Source of the DNA: Solidesulfovibrio sp.
GTDB lineage: Bacteria; Desulfobacterota; Desulfovibrionia; Desulfovibrionales; Desulfovibrionaceae
Assembly: GCF_038562415.1 (NCBI RefSeq)
Contig: NZ_JBCFBA010000022.1
Location: 1 to 64,000 of the forward strand
Reading direction: 5' to 3'
DNA: 64,000 nt
Shown: positions 1-8,987 of the stretch, piece after piece
Numbering within the stretch: the stretch's first letter is position 1
How the letters are laid out: every line of letters begins with the position of its first letter
The notes under the pieces: generated by a model
Told to the model about the DNA's origin: nothing
The model's database searches: none
Seen by the model: only the letters and a program-made list of their open reading frames with translations
Translations under genes and position numbers: made by a program

Positions 1-165
1 CCAGGAGCGCAGCGACGGCATCGAAAGGCGCAATTCCGGCCTCGCATCTTCGCGCCGCGCGCGCCATGCACTCCCGGTGACCGGCGTCTTGTCCGCCCGC
101 CAAAGCCGATCGGGGGGTCCGGGGGGCGTGACGCCCCCCGGCGGGTCCAGGGCAGAGCCCTGGTG
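1..165. repeat. Long dispersed intergenic repeat, copy A
   Basis: This stretch matches, as the reverse complement and with scattered mismatches, the region 45270-45434 downstream of proS. Shared blocks include CCTCGCATCTTCGCGCCGCG (about 40-59), CGGTGACCG and the hairpin-rich GGGGGGCGTGACGCCCCCC at 121-139. The copy may continue left of the window. It lies outside any convincing gene. The hairpins could end or buffer transcription, but that is inference. Confidence 0.8.
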
Positions 166-185
166 GGGTCCAGGGGCAACGCCCC

Positions 186-199
186 TGGCCGCCGGAGGC
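186..199 (+). repeat. Short dispersed motif TGGCCGCCGGAGGC
   Basis: The motif TGGCCGCCGGAGGC is found here and again, exactly or nearly so, at 12578-12591 and 53140-53152 on the same strand and at 56077-56090 on the other strand. All four are intergenic, and several are preceded by GC-rich dyads. It looks like a genome-wide intergenic repeat module. Confidence 0.65.
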
Positions 200-276
200 C
201 GCAGCGCATGCTCGATCAATCCTGTAACTGGCCCGTCCGCGCCGGACGGGGTACACCGCTTTCAGGAGTGCCAGTC

Positions 277-1083
277 ATGACGGAACTGGAAGCGAATGCC
301 GCGCGTTTCGAGGGGTTGGCCGACGTGTACGAGTCCAGCCGGCCGCGTCCGCCGGCCGTGCTGGCGGACTTGCTGTGCCGCTATGCCGGGGTGGAGCGGC
401 CGGAGATGGTCGTCGACCTGGGCAGCGGCACGGGCCTGGCCACGCGGCTTTGGATCGGCCGGGCGCGCACGGTCATCGGCGTCGAGCCTTCGGATGACAT
501 GCGGCGATTGGCCACGGCCGCCACGGCGGCCACGCCGGGCGGCGAGGACATCATTTACCGCCGGGGCTATGGCGACGAGACCGGGCTCATGCCGGGCTGT
601 GCCGACATCGTCACGTGCTGTCAGTGCCTGCATTGGATGGACCCGCAGCCGACGTTCGCCGAGGTGGCGCGCATCCTGCGCGAGGGCGGCGTGTTCGCGG
701 CCGTGGACGCGGACATGACCCCGTCGTTTGGCGGCCCGGCCGAGGAGGCGTTTTTTTCCATGCGGCGGCGGGCGCGCGCCCTGGAGGAGAAGCTGCGCCT
801 GACGCCCGTGCGGCGTAGCGACAAGGCCGGACATCTGGGCCGCATGGCCGCTTCGGGCCGGTTCCGGTTCACGCGGCAGGTGACGATGCACCAGGAGGAG
901 CCGGGAAGTGGCGCGCGTCTGCTGGCCTTGGCCCTGTCGTTTGGCGGCGTGGCCACGCTGCTTGCGCATGGCGTGCCGGAGGCGGATTTCGGTCTGGATC
1001 GCGTGCGCGAGGCGGTCGCGGCCATGGGCGAGGCGGTGGTGCCGTTTCACTGGAGCTACACGGTGCGTCTGGGCGTCAGGTGA
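277..1083 (+). CDS. Class I SAM-dependent methyltransferase
   Basis: The protein is 268 residues. Motif I of Rossmann methyltransferases is visible as VVDLGSGTG at about residues 45-53, followed by the acidic GVEPS at the end of strand 2. CLHWMDPQPTFAEVARILREGG in the middle is typical of the methyltransferase type 11 / UbiE-like group. The substrate cannot be read from sequence. Such proteins act in the cytoplasm on small molecules or cofactors. The start was chosen at ATG 277 because TCAGGAG lies just upstream; the longer open frame from 163 runs into the repeat and has no family similarity. It is separated from lhr by about 350 bp, so it is probably a single transcription unit. Confidence 0.85.
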   Translation: MTELEANAARFEGLADVYESSRPRPPAVLADLLCRYAGVERPEMVVDLGSGTGLATRLWIGRARTVIGVEPSDDMRRLATAATAATPGGEDIIYRRGYGDETGLMPGCADIVTCCQCLHWMDPQPTFAEVARILREGGVFAAVDADMTPSFGGPAEEAFFSMRRRARALEEKLRLTPVRRSDKAGHLGRMAASGRFRFTRQVTMHQEEPGSGARLLALALSFGGVATLLAHGVPEADFGLDRVREAVAAMGEAVVPFHWSYTVRLGVR

Positions 1084-1134
1084 CCGGAGGCCGGGTGACG
1101 CCGTTGCCTGGCTGTCGCTTGTCCGTGCCTTGCC

Positions 1135-1330
1135 TGTTCGTATCGACGTCGTTTTTGTTCCTTTCGTGTGCGGAAAATCATTCGCGTTGTTCCTTGTTCG
1201 TTCCGAACGTGCTCCTCGCCTGTTCCCTGTCTGTTCGGTTTCCCCGGGGCGCTGGGCCGTGCCTGTTCCAAACCGGCCGGTTGTGTCACCGATATGTTCC
1301 CGATGGCGGCACGGTGTCGACCGTTTGTTC
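1135..1330 (+). promoter_or_regulatory. Phased array of about ten TGTTC direct repeats
   Basis: The 349-bp gap between the methyltransferase and lhr holds no convincing gene. It holds GTTC at 1136, 1157, 1189, 1196, 1200, 1222, 1233, 1265, 1296 and 1327, nearly all as TGTTC and all in one orientation. Apart from the copy at 1196, the steps are 21, 32, 11, 22, 11, 32, 31 and 31 bp, that is whole numbers of DNA helical turns. The only complementary GAAC is in CGTTCCGAACG near 1199-1209. An AT-rich stretch follows (1340-1385), then a short dyad GGCCTTTGCCAAAGGCC (1392-1408) before lhr. A regulator-binding array is inferred, not shown. Confidence 0.45.
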
Positions 1331-1432
1331 TCAACTTGTGCGTAATTCAGTTAATATGCCGAAATATATTGTCTTTACGTGTTAGACGAAAGGCCTTTGC
1401 CAAAGGCCGCGGATCGGACATACCTTGCCCCC

Positions 1433-4400
1433 ATGCCGTCCCCTTTCGATCCGCGCATCGCCGGCTGGTTCGCCGCCCAGGTCGGCGCGCCGACCGACAT
1501 CCAGGAGCGCGCCTGGCCCCGCATCGCCGCCGGCGAGCACGTCCTGGCCGTGGCGCCCACGGGCTCGGGCAAGACTCTGACCGCGTTTCTGTGCGCCATC
1601 GACCGGCTGGCCACCGGGGCCTGGCCCACGGGCCGGGTGTCGGTGGTCTATGTCTCGCCGCTCAAGGCCCTGGGCGCGGACGTGCGGGCCAACCTGCTGC
1701 TCCCCCTGGCCGGTATCCGCCGGGCCTTCGAGGCGGCGGGCACGGTGTTGCCGCCGATCCGGGTCGAGACGCGAAGCGGCGACACCTCGGCCGAGGCCCG
1801 GCGACGCATGCTGCGAAAACCGCCGGAGATCCTCGTCACCACGCCGGAATCGCTCAACCTGCTGCTCAGTTCCCAGGGCGGGCGGGGCATGCTCGGCGAC
1901 GTGCGCCTGGTCATCCTCGACGAGATCCACGCCGTGGCCGGCACCAAGCGCGGCGTCTTTCTCCTGTCGGCCGTGGAGCGGCTGGCCCTTCTGGCCGGCG
2001 AATTCCAGCGCGTGGCCCTGTCGGCCACGGTGTCGCCGCTCCCCACGGTCGCGGCCATGGTCGGCGGTTTCCTTCCCGACCCGGACGAGCCGGCGGCGCT
2101 GTCGCCGCGCCCGGTGGCCATCGTTTCCAGCCCGGCCCGCAAGGACATGGACTTGCGGGTGCGCCAGGTCCCCTGGCCCGAGGGCGACCGCGACGGCGGG
2201 TATGTCAAGGCCGTGGCCGCCGACATCCGGGAGCGCATCCGCCGCAACCGGACCACGCTCGTTTTCGTCAACAACCGCAAGCTGTGCGAAAAGCTGGCCC
2301 GGCTGATCAACGACGACGACGTCAATGCCGGCGACATCCTCGCCTACGCCCACCACGGGTCGCTGGCCCGGGAACTGCGCCAGTCCGTGGAGGCGCGGCT
2401 GCGGGCCGGGGAACTCAAGGCGGTGGTGGCCACCCATTCCCTGGAACTGGGCATCGACATCGGCGCCGTGGACGAGGTGCTCCTCGTCGAATGCCCGCCC
2501 ACGGTCTCGGCCGCCGTGCAGCGCATCGGCCGCAGCGGCCACAGGGTGGGGGAGGTGAGCCGGGCGGTTTTTCTGCCCACCTCGGAAAAGGACCTGCTGG
2601 AGGCGGCGGTCATGGCCAAGGCGGCGAGCGCCCGCGACATCGAGGCGCTGCGGCCGGTTATGGCGCCCCTTGACGTCCTGGCCCAGACGCTCGTGGCCAT
2701 GTGCGGCGTCGAGGCCTGGCCCGTGGACGCGCTCTACCAGGCCGTGCGCCGGGCCTGGCCCTACCGCGACCTGTCCCGGGCCGCCTTCGACCTGACGCTC
2801 GGCATGCTGGCCGGGCGCTACGGCGCCACGCGCGTTCGGGAACTGGCGCCGCTTGTGGCCGTGGACGGCTTAAGCGGGCAGGTCTCGGCCCGCAAGGGCG
2901 CGCTGTTGCGGCTGTACGCCTCGGGCGGAGTCATCGCCGACCGGGGCTACTACGCCCTGCGACGGGTCGAGGGGGCCACGCGCCTGGGCGAGCTCGACGA
3001 GGTCTTCGTCTGGGAGGCCCGGCTCGGCCAGGTGTTCGCCTTCGGTGCCCAGAACTGGCGCATCGAGCGCATCACCGACGCCGACGTCTTCGTCTCCCCG
3101 GCCCCGGCCGGCATGGTGCCGGCGCCGTTTTGGCTGGGCGATCCGAGGGCCCGCGACCGCCATTTCTCGGCCCTGTTGGCCGATTTCCTCGAAGAAGCCG
3201 ACGCCCGGCTGGCCGATCCCGGCTTCGAGGAGGAACTGCGGCGCGAGCATTTCCTGGAACCCGAGGCGGCCGCGGCCCTCCTCGCCTATCTGCGCCGGCA
3301 GCGCGAGGCGACCGGGACCGGCCTGCCCCACGCCCGCCATCTCGTCGTCGAGGTGACGGCCACCGGCCCCGGCGGCGCCCCGGGCAGCCAGGTCATCCTC
3401 CACGCTCCCCTGGGCCTGGCCGCGACCGCCCCCCTGGGCCTGGCCCTGGAGGCGGCCCTGGCCGAGACCCTCGACGAATCCGCCCCGGTCTACGCCGGCA
3501 ACGACTGCCTGGCCGTGACCCTGCCCGGCGATCTGGACCCGGCCCGCATCCTCGAAGCCTTGCCGCCGGGGCGGGTCGAGGGCTTGCTGCGCCGGCGCCT
3601 GGAAGGCTCGGGCTCCTTCGGCGCCGCCTTTCGCGAGGCGGCCGGCCGGGCGCTGCTGCTTCCCCGCGACGGCTTCGGCAAGCGCCAGCCCTTGTGGATC
3701 ACCAGGCTTCGGGCGCGAAAACTGCTCGCCGCCGTGGCCGGCTACGGCGATTTCCCCATGGTCCTCGAAGCCTGGCGCACCTGCCTGGCCGACCTGTTCG
3801 ACCTCGACGCCCTGCGGCGCTTCCTGGAGGCCGTCCAGGCCGGGGCCATTGCCGTCAGCTTCGTGCGCACACGCGTGCAAAGCCCGTTTGCGGCGGACAT
3901 CGTCTGGCGCCACGTCACGGAATACATGTACCTGACCGACGCGGGCACGGCCGCCGGGCCCACGGGCGCCCGGCCCGACCTCGTGGCCGAGGTGGCGCGC
4001 GGGCCGTCGCGGCCGGCCGTGCCGGAAAGCGTGGCCCGGGCTTTTGTGGCCAAGCGCCAGCGCCTGTTCCCCGGCTACGCCCCCTCGGGCGCCACGGAAG
4101 TCCTCGAATGGCTCAAGGACCGCCTGGTGGTCACGGCAAGCCAGTGGCGGGAGCTGCTCGCCGCCGTGGAACGCGACCACGGCGAGGCGGCCGAGGCGCT
4201 CGACAAGGCGCTTATGCCGCGCCTGGCCCATCTTTTCCCCCCGGGCGGCGGCGAGCCGCGCCTGGCCGCCCTGGAACTGGCCGCCGACGCGGCCCTGGCC
4301 CTGTACGGCGACGCCGGCCTGGCCGTGCCCCTGGTGGCGGGGGCGAGGCAGGGGAAACGCGCCGCCCCCGCGGCCGAGGAAACGGCCGCCCGGCGCGAGG

Positions 4401-5884
4401 CGCTGCTGGCCCAGTGGCTGTCCTACCACGGGCCGATGCCCCTGCCGGACATGGCCGACCGGCTTGGCCTGGCCGAAACGGTCCTGGCGGATGTGGCCCG
4501 GGACATGGCCGAGGCCGGGCGCTGGGTCTCCGGGCAACTGGTGACGGGGCAAGACGCGACGCTGTGGTGCGACGCGGCCAATTTCGAAACCCTGCTGCGC
4601 CTGGCCCGGGCGGCCCGGCGTCCGGCGGTGACGGCGCTGCCGGCCGCCCGGCTGCCGTATTTCCTGGCCGTGTGGCAGGGGCTGGCCCGGCCGGCCGGGG
4701 ACGCGGCGGGGCTTGGCGACCGCCTGGAGCGCCTGGCCGGGCTGGCGCTTCCCGCCGCGCTGTGGGAAACGGACATCCTGCCGGCCCGCTGCCGGGCCTA
4801 CGATCCGGCCCTGCTCGACGCCGCCCTGGCCGAGACGGGCCTGGCCTGGTTCGGGGCGGGCGTCAAAAAGGTCCTTTTCATGCGCCCCGAGGACCTCGAC
4901 CTGGCGGGATTTGCCCCGCCGCGCGCAGGCGACGGGCTTTTTCCCGATCCCCGGGCCGGCTACGATTTTTCCGCGCTCCTGGAGATCACGGGGCTTGCCC
5001 CCCAGGCCCTGGCGGCGCGGTTGTGGGAGGCGGCCTGGAAGGGCGAGGCGGCCTGCGACGCCCTGGCTGTGCTGCGCCGGGGCGTGGCCACGGATTTCAC
5101 GCCCGAGGCCGCCTTCTACGCCACCGGGCGCGGCGGCAGGAGAACCGTGCGCCGCACGGCCCCGGCCCGCTTCGCCGCGAGCCTCCCGGCCGCCGGCACC
5201 TGGCGGCGGCTTCGCGTTCCGGCCCCGCCCGGGGACGCCCTGGCCGGCGAGGAACTGGCCATGGACCGGGCCAGGCTGCTGCTGTCGCGCTACGGCATCC
5301 TGTGCCGCGACATGCTGGCCCGGGAGGGGGCGGCTTTCGGCTGGCCGGGGATGTTTCGGGCCCTGCGGCGCATGGAACTTTCGGGCGAGGTGGTTTCCGG
5401 GGAGTTTTTCGCCGGGCTTGCCGGGCCGCAGTTCGCCACGGCCCGGGCCGTGCGCCTGGTCGAGGGCGGCCTTGGCGGCGGGGAGGCCTGGTGGTGCGCC
5501 GGGCGCGATCCGGCCGCCGCCTGGGGCCTGGGCGAGGCCGCCGGGGGCGTCGCCTTGCCCAGGCGGGCGGCCGGTTGCGCCGCCTCGTTCGTGGGCGCCC
5601 GGCCGGTCCTGGCCCTTTCCGCCGGCGGCGGGCGCCTGGAAACGGTCCTGGACCCGGACGATCCCGGCCTGCCCGCCGCCCTGGCCCCCCTGGAAAACCT
5701 GCTTGTCCGGCGTGTCCTGCCCGAGGCCCGGGTCACGGTGGCCACCATCAACGGGCAGCCGGCCGGCGCCAGCCCCTATCTGCCCGTGCTGCGCGTGCTC
5801 TTCGAAGCCGTGCGCGAGCCCCGGGGGCTGGTCCTCTTCAAGGGGCGCGGCCCGGCGAGCCCGGCCGCGTCCGAGCCGGCCTGA
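1433..5884 (+). CDS. lhr: Lhr-type large DEAD/DEAH helicase
   Basis: This 1483-residue protein belongs to the Large helicase-related superfamily 2 family, ATP-dependent 3'-5' helicases linked to DNA repair. Visible motifs are Walker A APTGSGKT (41-48), DEIH (about 163-166), motif III SAT near 197 and motif VI QRIGRSGH (363-370). These are followed by the winged-helix and long C-terminal extension that distinguish Lhr from short helicases; total length fits the long Lhr class. The start at ATG 1433 gives the usual short N-terminus (MPSPFDPRIAGWF) before the Q-motif-like region. The gene stands alone: its stop lies 15 bp from the end of the convergent NlpC/P60 gene, and no terminator is visible between them. 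The region just upstream carries the TGTTC array and a small dyad. Confidence 0.93.
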   Translation: MPSPFDPRIAGWFAAQVGAPTDIQERAWPRIAAGEHVLAVAPTGSGKTLTAFLCAIDRLATGAWPTGRVSVVYVSPLKALGADVRANLLLPLAGIRRAFEAAGTVLPPIRVETRSGDTSAEARRRMLRKPPEILVTTPESLNLLLSSQGGRGMLGDVRLVILDEIHAVAGTKRGVFLLSAVERLALLAGEFQRVALSATVSPLPTVAAMVGGFLPDPDEPAALSPRPVAIVSSPARKDMDLRVRQVPWPEGDRDGGYVKAVAADIRERIRRNRTTLVFVNNRKLCEKLARLINDDDVNAGDILAYAHHGSLARELRQSVEARLRAGELKAVVATHSLELGIDIGAVDEVLLVECPPTVSAAVQRIGRSGHRVGEVSRAVFLPTSEKDLLEAAVMAKAASARDIEALRPVMAPLDVLAQTLVAMCGVEAWPVDALYQAVRRAWPYRDLSRAAFDLTLGMLAGRYGATRVRELAPLVAVDGLSGQVSARKGALLRLYASGGVIADRGYYALRRVEGATRLGELDEVFVWEARLGQVFAFGAQNWRIERITDADVFVSPAPAGMVPAPFWLGDPRARDRHFSALLADFLEEADARLADPGFEEELRREHFLEPEAAAALLAYLRRQREATGTGLPHARHLVVEVTATGPGGAPGSQVILHAPLGLAATAPLGLALEAALAETLDESAPVYAGNDCLAVTLPGDLDPARILEALPPGRVEGLLRRRLEGSGSFGAAFREAAGRALLLPRDGFGKRQPLWITRLRARKLLAAVAGYGDFPMVLEAWRTCLADLFDLDALRRFLEAVQAGAIAVSFVRTRVQSPFAADIVWRHVTEYMYLTDAGTAAGPTGARPDLVAEVARGPSRPAVPESVARAFVAKRQRLFPGYAPSGATEVLEWLKDRLVVTASQWRELLAAVERDHGEAAEALDKALMPRLAHLFPPGGGEPRLAALELAADAALALYGDAGLAVPLVAGARQGKRAAPAAEETAARREALLAQWLSYHGPMPLPDMADRLGLAETVLADVARDMAEAGRWVSGQLVTGQDATLWCDAANFETLLRLARAARRPAVTALPAARLPYFLAVWQGLARPAGDAAGLGDRLERLAGLALPAALWETDILPARCRAYDPALLDAALAETGLAWFGAGVKKVLFMRPEDLDLAGFAPPRAGDGLFPDPRAGYDFSALLEITGLAPQALAARLWEAAWKGEAACDALAVLRRGVATDFTPEAAFYATGRGGRRTVRRTAPARFAASLPAAGTWRRLRVPAPPGDALAGEELAMDRARLLLSRYGILCRDMLAREGAAFGWPGMFRALRRMELSGEVVSGEFFAGLAGPQFATARAVRLVEGGLGGGEAWWCAGRDPAAAWGLGEAAGGVALPRRAAGCAASFVGARPVLALSAGGGRLETVLDPDDPGLPAALAPLENLLVRRVLPEARVTVATINGQPAGASPYLPVLRVLFEAVREPRGLVLFKGRGPASPAASEPA

Positions 5885-5899
5885 CGGCGCCTTACCGGG

Positions 5900-6904
5900 C
5901 TACTGGTCGCCGAGCAGCAGGCCGTTGGCCGGGGGCACGGACTCCCCGGAGGCCAGGATGCGCAGGGCGTGGCTGAAGCTCGTGTAATACCATTCGGTGA
6001 CGCGAAACGGCCGCAGGTGGACGCCCAGCGGAATGGCCACGTTGTCGGAATCGTGGACCACGGGGCTGTTGTCGTGGCTGTCGAGGACCAGCGGGTCCGG
6101 GCCGGAGCCCAGGGAGCCGACCCACAGGATGACGTGGGTGACCGGGCCGGTGGGCGAACCCTTGATGTAGAGCAGGTCGCCGGTTTGCAGCTGGCCGCAC
6201 AGGGTGGCGAAATCCGGCGGGACATTGTCGACGGAAGCGGCCACGACCTTGGGCGTGATGTTGCCCACGCCCCCGGGGCCGGGAATGGGTGTGGTGGGCA
6301 GGGCCTGCACGGCCACGGCGGTGTTGAGTCTGATGCCCAGGCCGTAGTTGTAGTACCACGACGAGAAATCCGAACAGTCGATGCCCGGCGTCTGGCAGCC
6401 GATGAGCGTTTCGCTGTAGGGCCAGTCCGCGGGCGGGTCCCAGTCCAGGATGTGGTGGTGCTGGTAGTAGCGGCCGATGTATTGGGCGGCCGTGGCGACA
6501 ATGCGCTCCCGTTTCCATTGCAGCGGCGAACAGCCGGCGTTGGCCGGCAGGGACACGGCCGGGTACTGGGCGGGCGGCGGCCCCCAGGTGATGTCGCCCT
6601 GGTTGTAGGCCGCCTGGTCGTACCAGTCGGCATAGGGCATGCTGGATTCGAGGGTGGTGTCGTTTCGCGGCGGCTGGTCGAATCCGACGCTCAGGCTGGC
6701 CGTGTCGCAGGTGTAGGTCAGGGTGTAGGGCGAGGTGTAGGGGGCGGGATAGTTGCAGGTCGACGAGTCGTTTTTGGCGGCCGGCGGGGCCTGGGCCGGT
6801 TGGGCCAGGCCGGTTGCGCCCGTTGCCGCCACGAGCGCGAAAGCGGCGAAAAAGACCAACCAGCAAGCGCCTTGGCCGGGAAGGGCGGAAAAGCGGTACG
6901 ACAT
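5900..6904 (-). CDS. Secreted NlpC/P60-like cell-wall hydrolase
   Basis: The 334-residue protein begins with a hydrophobic signal segment (about residues 12-36, ending GLAQPAQA), so it should act in the periplasm. The C-terminal half has the layout of NlpC/P60 cysteine peptidases: GIDCSDF with the nucleophile Cys177, GDLLYIKG, THVILWVG with His257, and DSHDNS with His277 as possible third residue. These enzymes cut peptide stems of peptidoglycan. The N-terminal 140 residues have several cysteines (50, 66, 125) and match nothing I recognise. The gene is 108 bp beyond the start-distal end of the amidoligase cluster on the same strand, so it may be cotranscribed. A role for it in that cluster is only a suggestion. 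Confidence 0.75.
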   Translation of the reverse strand: MSYRFSALPGQGACWLVFFAAFALVAATGATGLAQPAQAPPAAKNDSSTCNYPAPYTSPYTLTYTCDTASLSVGFDQPPRNDTTLESSMPYADWYDQAAYNQGDITWGPPPAQYPAVSLPANAGCSPLQWKRERIVATAAQYIGRYYQHHHILDWDPPADWPYSETLIGCQTPGIDCSDFSSWYYNYGLGIRLNTAVAVQALPTTPIPGPGGVGNITPKVVAASVDNVPPDFATLCGQLQTGDLLYIKGSPTGPVTHVILWVGSLGSGPDPLVLDSHDNSPVVHDSDNVAIPLGVHLRPFRVTEWYYTSFSHALRILASGESVPPANGLLLGDQ

Positions 6905-7012
6905 ACGGACTGCTCCTGCGGGCGGGAAAGAGGATGTTCGGGACGGTTCCCTACCATTCCCTTAGGGGGCGGGAGTTTTTTTGGCAAGAGGGCGCGGCGG
7001 CCGTTGGGGAAG

Positions 7013-7756
7013 TCAGGCGACGCGCGGGCCGGGGGCGGTCGTTTCGACTTCGTCCCGGCCCAGGACATCGGCCAGGGTCGCGGCCAGCAGCCGGTTGATG
7101 CGTTCGAAAGCCGCGCCGCCGGCCAGGGCGAAGCGTTGGTTCACCTCCAGTTCCACCCCGAGGTAGCGCTCGCCGAAGCGGCGGCGAAAGGCCGTGACCA
7201 GGCCGTCGGCGACGCCCCGGTAGGGATGGTTGCGGCGCAGGACAAGCTCCGGGGCCAGGGCCGCCAGGGCGTCGCGCCAGGCCAGGCAGAAGCGTTTTTC
7301 GGCGGCGCGGCCGGGATCGTAGAGAAAACCCACGTCGCAGCGCCGGGTCACGCCGCCCAGGCGCGGCACGAAGCTGTGGCTGGCGACGTGCAGGACGGTT
7401 TCGCCGTCCTCGAGCAGCCGCGCGACGGCCGCGGCCACGGCCTGCCAATGGGGGCGGTGATAGGCGTCGCGGATGGCCTGGCGGGCCTTTGCGGGCAGGG
7501 GTTTGGTGACCTCGGAGTAAAGCCCGGGGTGGCCCTCGCTGCGGTTGGCGTCGACCAGGAGCCGGGTGACGTCGGTGGCCAAAACCGGGGCGCCGATCGC
7601 GGCGGCCAGCCGCCGGGCCGTTTCCAGGGCACCGGCGTCGAAGCCCCGGTGGGAGGCGAGCAGGTCCTCGAAGCCCCGGAAAAACGGCCCGTACTCGGGC
7701 GGCACGGCCCTCCCGGCGTGCTCACAGGTAATAAGCGGCGCCAAGCAGGCCGACAT
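7013..7756 (-). CDS. N-formylglutamate amidohydrolase family protein
   Basis: This 247-residue protein shows the family features of N-formylglutamate amidohydrolases: CEHAG near residue 11, HRGFDAGA (about 37-44), VDANRS and a central HVASHSF. Known members hydrolyse N-formyl-glutamate or related amides, often with a bound metal. No histidine degradation gene lies nearby. Instead the start overlaps the GCS2-type ligase gene by 35 bp and closes a four-gene overlapping cluster, so its substrate is more likely a product or intermediate of that cluster. It is probably cytoplasmic; no signal peptide is visible. I am sure of the family and unsure of the substrate. Confidence 0.82.
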   Translation of the reverse strand: MSACLAPLITCEHAGRAVPPEYGPFFRGFEDLLASHRGFDAGALETARRLAAAIGAPVLATDVTRLLVDANRSEGHPGLYSEVTKPLPAKARQAIRDAYHRPHWQAVAAAVARLLEDGETVLHVASHSFVPRLGGVTRRCDVGFLYDPGRAAEKRFCLAWRDALAALAPELVLRRNHPYRGVADGLVTAFRRRFGERYLGVELEVNQRFALAGGAAFERINRLLAATLADVLGRDEVETTAPGPRVA

Positions 7757-8987
7757 TGAACGGCTCGTTTTTTTCCAGGCAGTCGCACAACTGCCCGTAC
7801 ACGGACAGGATGTTGCGCGGCCGGTAGTCGCCGTCCAGGGCGGCCAGGATGCGCCGGGCCAGGCTCGACTGGTCCACCAGCACCGGCAGGGGCTTGTCCC
7901 AGGCCGTGTCGTAATCCATGGTCGGCAGCGAACTGTGGACCAGCCGCCGCCAGATGACCCTGGCCGGGATGTCCGACGGCGCGTAGACGCCGAAGAGCCG
8001 GGCGTATCGGCGGGGCACCACCGTGCGGCCGGCGTTGGCGATGGTCTTGGTGAACACGGCGGCCAGCTCCCGGGTGTCCCAGGCCTTCTGCTCCTCGGAG
8101 GTGGACCAGCGCTCCTCCACCAGGCCCTTGAGCGCCGCCACGACCACGCCGGCCAGGGCCAGGTCGGCGGCCGGGCATTCCTGGGTGTCCAGGACGCGGA
8201 TCTCGATGGTGGAGCGGTCGAAACGGGCGATGGCCCCCCGGGCGTTTAAAAATTCGTCCTGGAGCAGGCCGGCCGGGTCCAGGGGGGCGATGTCGCGGTA
8301 CATGGGGGCCAGGATGTGGTCGCGGTATTCCTGTTCGGAGAAAACCGCCTCGGGGATGACGGCGGCCATGACCGAGGGCACGCGGGCGGCGTTTTTGGAA
8401 TACTGCTCCATGCGCGTGTCGAGGAAGCCCGTGAATTTGCCGTCGAGCAGCGGCGAGGAGGCGGCCAGGGCCGGCATGATGGGCAGCAGCGCCCGGATGG
8501 CGGCGTGGAGCCGGCCGAACTCGTCGTCGCCGCGAAAGGGCAGGTTCAGGTGCATGCTTTGCAGGTTGGACCAACCGTGCCCCTTGCAGTTGAAGATGGC
8601 GTCGAAGGCCTTGTAGATCTCGCCGTAGGTGTGGGGCCACAGGACGGTTTCGGCCAGGGGGTCCATGAAGGGATGGGCGCCCGTGGGCATCAGCCGCCCG
8701 CCCAGGGGGGCGAGCAGCGCGTCGGCCATGGCCACGTGCTCGGCGAAGAGCCCGGCCAGGCCATCGAGGCTGGCCGCCGGCTCGGTGACCTTCATCTCCA
8801 GCACGTGGTTGACCAGCTCGTTGGACCAGGTCAGCGCCCCCATGTTCACGTCGGCCACGCCTTCCCGCCCGGCGGCGGCGGCGAGCAGCTTGTCGGCCAC
8901 GGGCAACACGGCCAGCGTCTCCCGGTTGACGATCATGTATTCGATTTCCACGCCATAGGCGGAGAAAAGCGGTCTGGCCCGGCTCAT
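7722..8987 (-). CDS. GCS2-family carboxylate-amine ligase
   Basis: The 421-residue protein resembles the glutamate-cysteine ligase type 2 group (YbdK-like). The beginning FSAYGVEIEYMIVN is the nucleotide/metal-binding start of this fold, and SNELVNHVLEMK, PTGAHPF and the acidic and arginine-rich STIEIRVLDTQE follow in the order usual for the family. These enzymes activate a carboxylate with ATP and join it to an amine. Its start overlaps the stop of the ATP-grasp gene by 4 bp (8984-8987), and its end overlaps the amidohydrolase gene, which implies translational coupling. It need not make gamma-glutamylcysteine: the neighbourhood matches predicted amidoligase systems described for GCS2 plus RimK-type ligases. 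Confidence 0.85.
   Translation of the reverse strand: MSRARPLFSAYGVEIEYMIVNRETLAVLPVADKLLAAAAGREGVADVNMGALTWSNELVNHVLEMKVTEPAASLDGLAGLFAEHVAMADALLAPLGGRLMPTGAHPFMDPLAETVLWPHTYGEIYKAFDAIFNCKGHGWSNLQSMHLNLPFRGDDEFGRLHAAIRALLPIMPALAASSPLLDGKFTGFLDTRMEQYSKNAARVPSVMAAVIPEAVFSEQEYRDHILAPMYRDIAPLDPAGLLQDEFLNARGAIARFDRSTIEIRVLDTQECPAADLALAGVVVAALKGLVEERWSTSEEQKAWDTRELAAVFTKTIANAGRTVVPRRYARLFGVYAPSDIPARVIWRRLVHSSLPTMDYDTAWDKPLPVLVDQSSLARRILAALDGDYRPRNILSVYGQLCDCLEKNEPFNVGLLGAAYYL

Noticed and set aside
1199-1209. CGTTCCGAACG as a LexA box
   Set aside because: Only one such palindrome exists among many single TGTTC repeats, and I know no LexA consensus of this exact form for this group.
2701-5976. Second long plus-strand ORF inside lhr
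   Set aside because: Its product is Arg/Gly/Pro-rich with no motif, and the lhr frame holds all helicase motifs.
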